Assembly (NCBI GenBank): GCA_913056285.1
Contig: CAJXNE010000013.1
Coordinates: 1 to 21,278, forward strand
Direction of reading: 5' to 3'
From: an uncultured Zetaproteobacteria bacterium
GTDB taxonomy: Bacteria > Pseudomonadota > Zetaproteobacteria > Mariprofundales > Mariprofundaceae
DNA length: 21,278 nucleotides
The stretch's first letter is position 1. The number at the start of each line of letters is the position of its first letter. A program made the translations under genes and the position numbers. Positions 21,102 to 21,278 of this stretch are shown here, in pieces. The notes below the pieces were generated by a model. The model was not told the origin of the DNA. It did not search any database and saw nothing but the letters and a program-made list of their open reading frames with translations.

Positions 21102-21278
21102 TCAGGGTGTTGCACTGGCGTCATCACTTTCGTGTTCCCGATCCATCATGTCACGCATATTGACGCTTTTCAGCAGGCCGGAGCGTTCCCGGCCCAGGCG
21201 GAAATAGATGTCGGCCAGTTGTCGGCCAAACGATGTTTCCTGCCAGATATCCGGTACTTCCATCGGTGTATCATTGAG
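21102..21278 (-). CDS. C-terminal end of an unrecognised protein (5' beyond window)
   Basis: Reading leftwards from the right edge, the frame is open for 58 codons and stops at TGA (21102-21104). The visible protein is LNDTPMEVPDIWQETSFGRQ, then LADIYFRLGRERSGLLKSVN, MRDMMDREHESDDASATP. The acidic, disordered-looking tail is typical of a protein C-terminus, and codon use matches the neighbours. No family is recognised. It lies upstream of the M24 peptidase on the same strand with a 65-bp gap, so the two may form an operon. Confidence 0.6.
   Translation of the reverse strand, partial: LNDTPMEVPDIWQETSFGRQLADIYFRLGRERSGLLKSVNMRDMMDREHESDDASATP

Overview
The window reads as a chromosomal segment of a Gram-negative, ubiquinone-using member of the Pseudomonadota. 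The basis is Coq7, DksA, an RpoH-type sigma factor, the dnaX-ybaB-recR and yggS-proC-yggT-yggU gene orders, and a Wzi-like outer-membrane protein. Coq7 and the overall mix fit beta-, gamma- or zetaproteobacteria. The class cannot be fixed from this sequence alone. Almost all the space is coding, mostly on the + strand, with only coq7, hpnE and two genes at the right end on the - strand.

Layout. 1-746: an open frame whose first ~23 visible codons look like a GltD/PreT-type flavoprotein and whose remainder is the C-terminal three quarters of aminodeoxychorismate lyase (PabC). 819-1447: a VapBC-type toxin-antitoxin pair lying between pabC and mltG, genes that are often neighbours. 1673-3801: mltG, an rpoH-like sigma factor and a small DUF4911-like gene, tightly packed. 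3877-4695: an SLT-domain protein without a signal peptide. 4869-5819: a copper nitrite reductase-like protein (NirK type) with all type 1 and type 2 copper ligands. 5887-8169 (-): coq7 and an HpnE-like FAD protein, separated by a 315-bp gap with a small DnaA-box cluster. 8348-8719: dksA and its terminator. 8860-11469: dnaX-ybaB-recR. 11500-13742: yggS-proC-yggT-yggU. 13735-19884: five envelope-glycan genes (GT39/83-like transferase, DPM1-like GT2, UPF0104/LPG-synthase-TM protein, PAP2 phosphatase, Wzi-like protein). 19900-21036 (-): an M24 Xaa-Pro peptidase. 21102-21278 (-): the C-terminal end of an unrecognised gene.

How the parts may work together. The 13.7-19.9 kb block makes sense as a lipid-linked sugar pathway. 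The GT2 would load a sugar on polyprenyl phosphate, the multi-pass protein could help cross the membrane, the GT39-type enzyme would transfer the sugar in the periplasm, the PAP2 enzyme would recycle the lipid carrier, and the Wzi-like barrel would act at the surface. MltG plus the SLT protein represent murein cleavage, and RpoH and DksA are global stress regulators.

Most notable non-genic signals. (1) A 55-bp repeat family occurs three times (4716-4770, 5818-5872, 12208-12262). Two copies are identical, and one is bracketed by a perfect 9-bp direct repeat that splits the nirK stop codon while preserving the protein end, so the element looks mobile. (2) An A7 slippery site in dnaX is followed by an early stop in the -1 frame, predicting a gamma-like short form. 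(3) A dyad lies just upstream of nirK. (4) A long imperfect hairpin lies at 16464-16541. (5) A chimeric junction with apparent microhomology lies near position 93.
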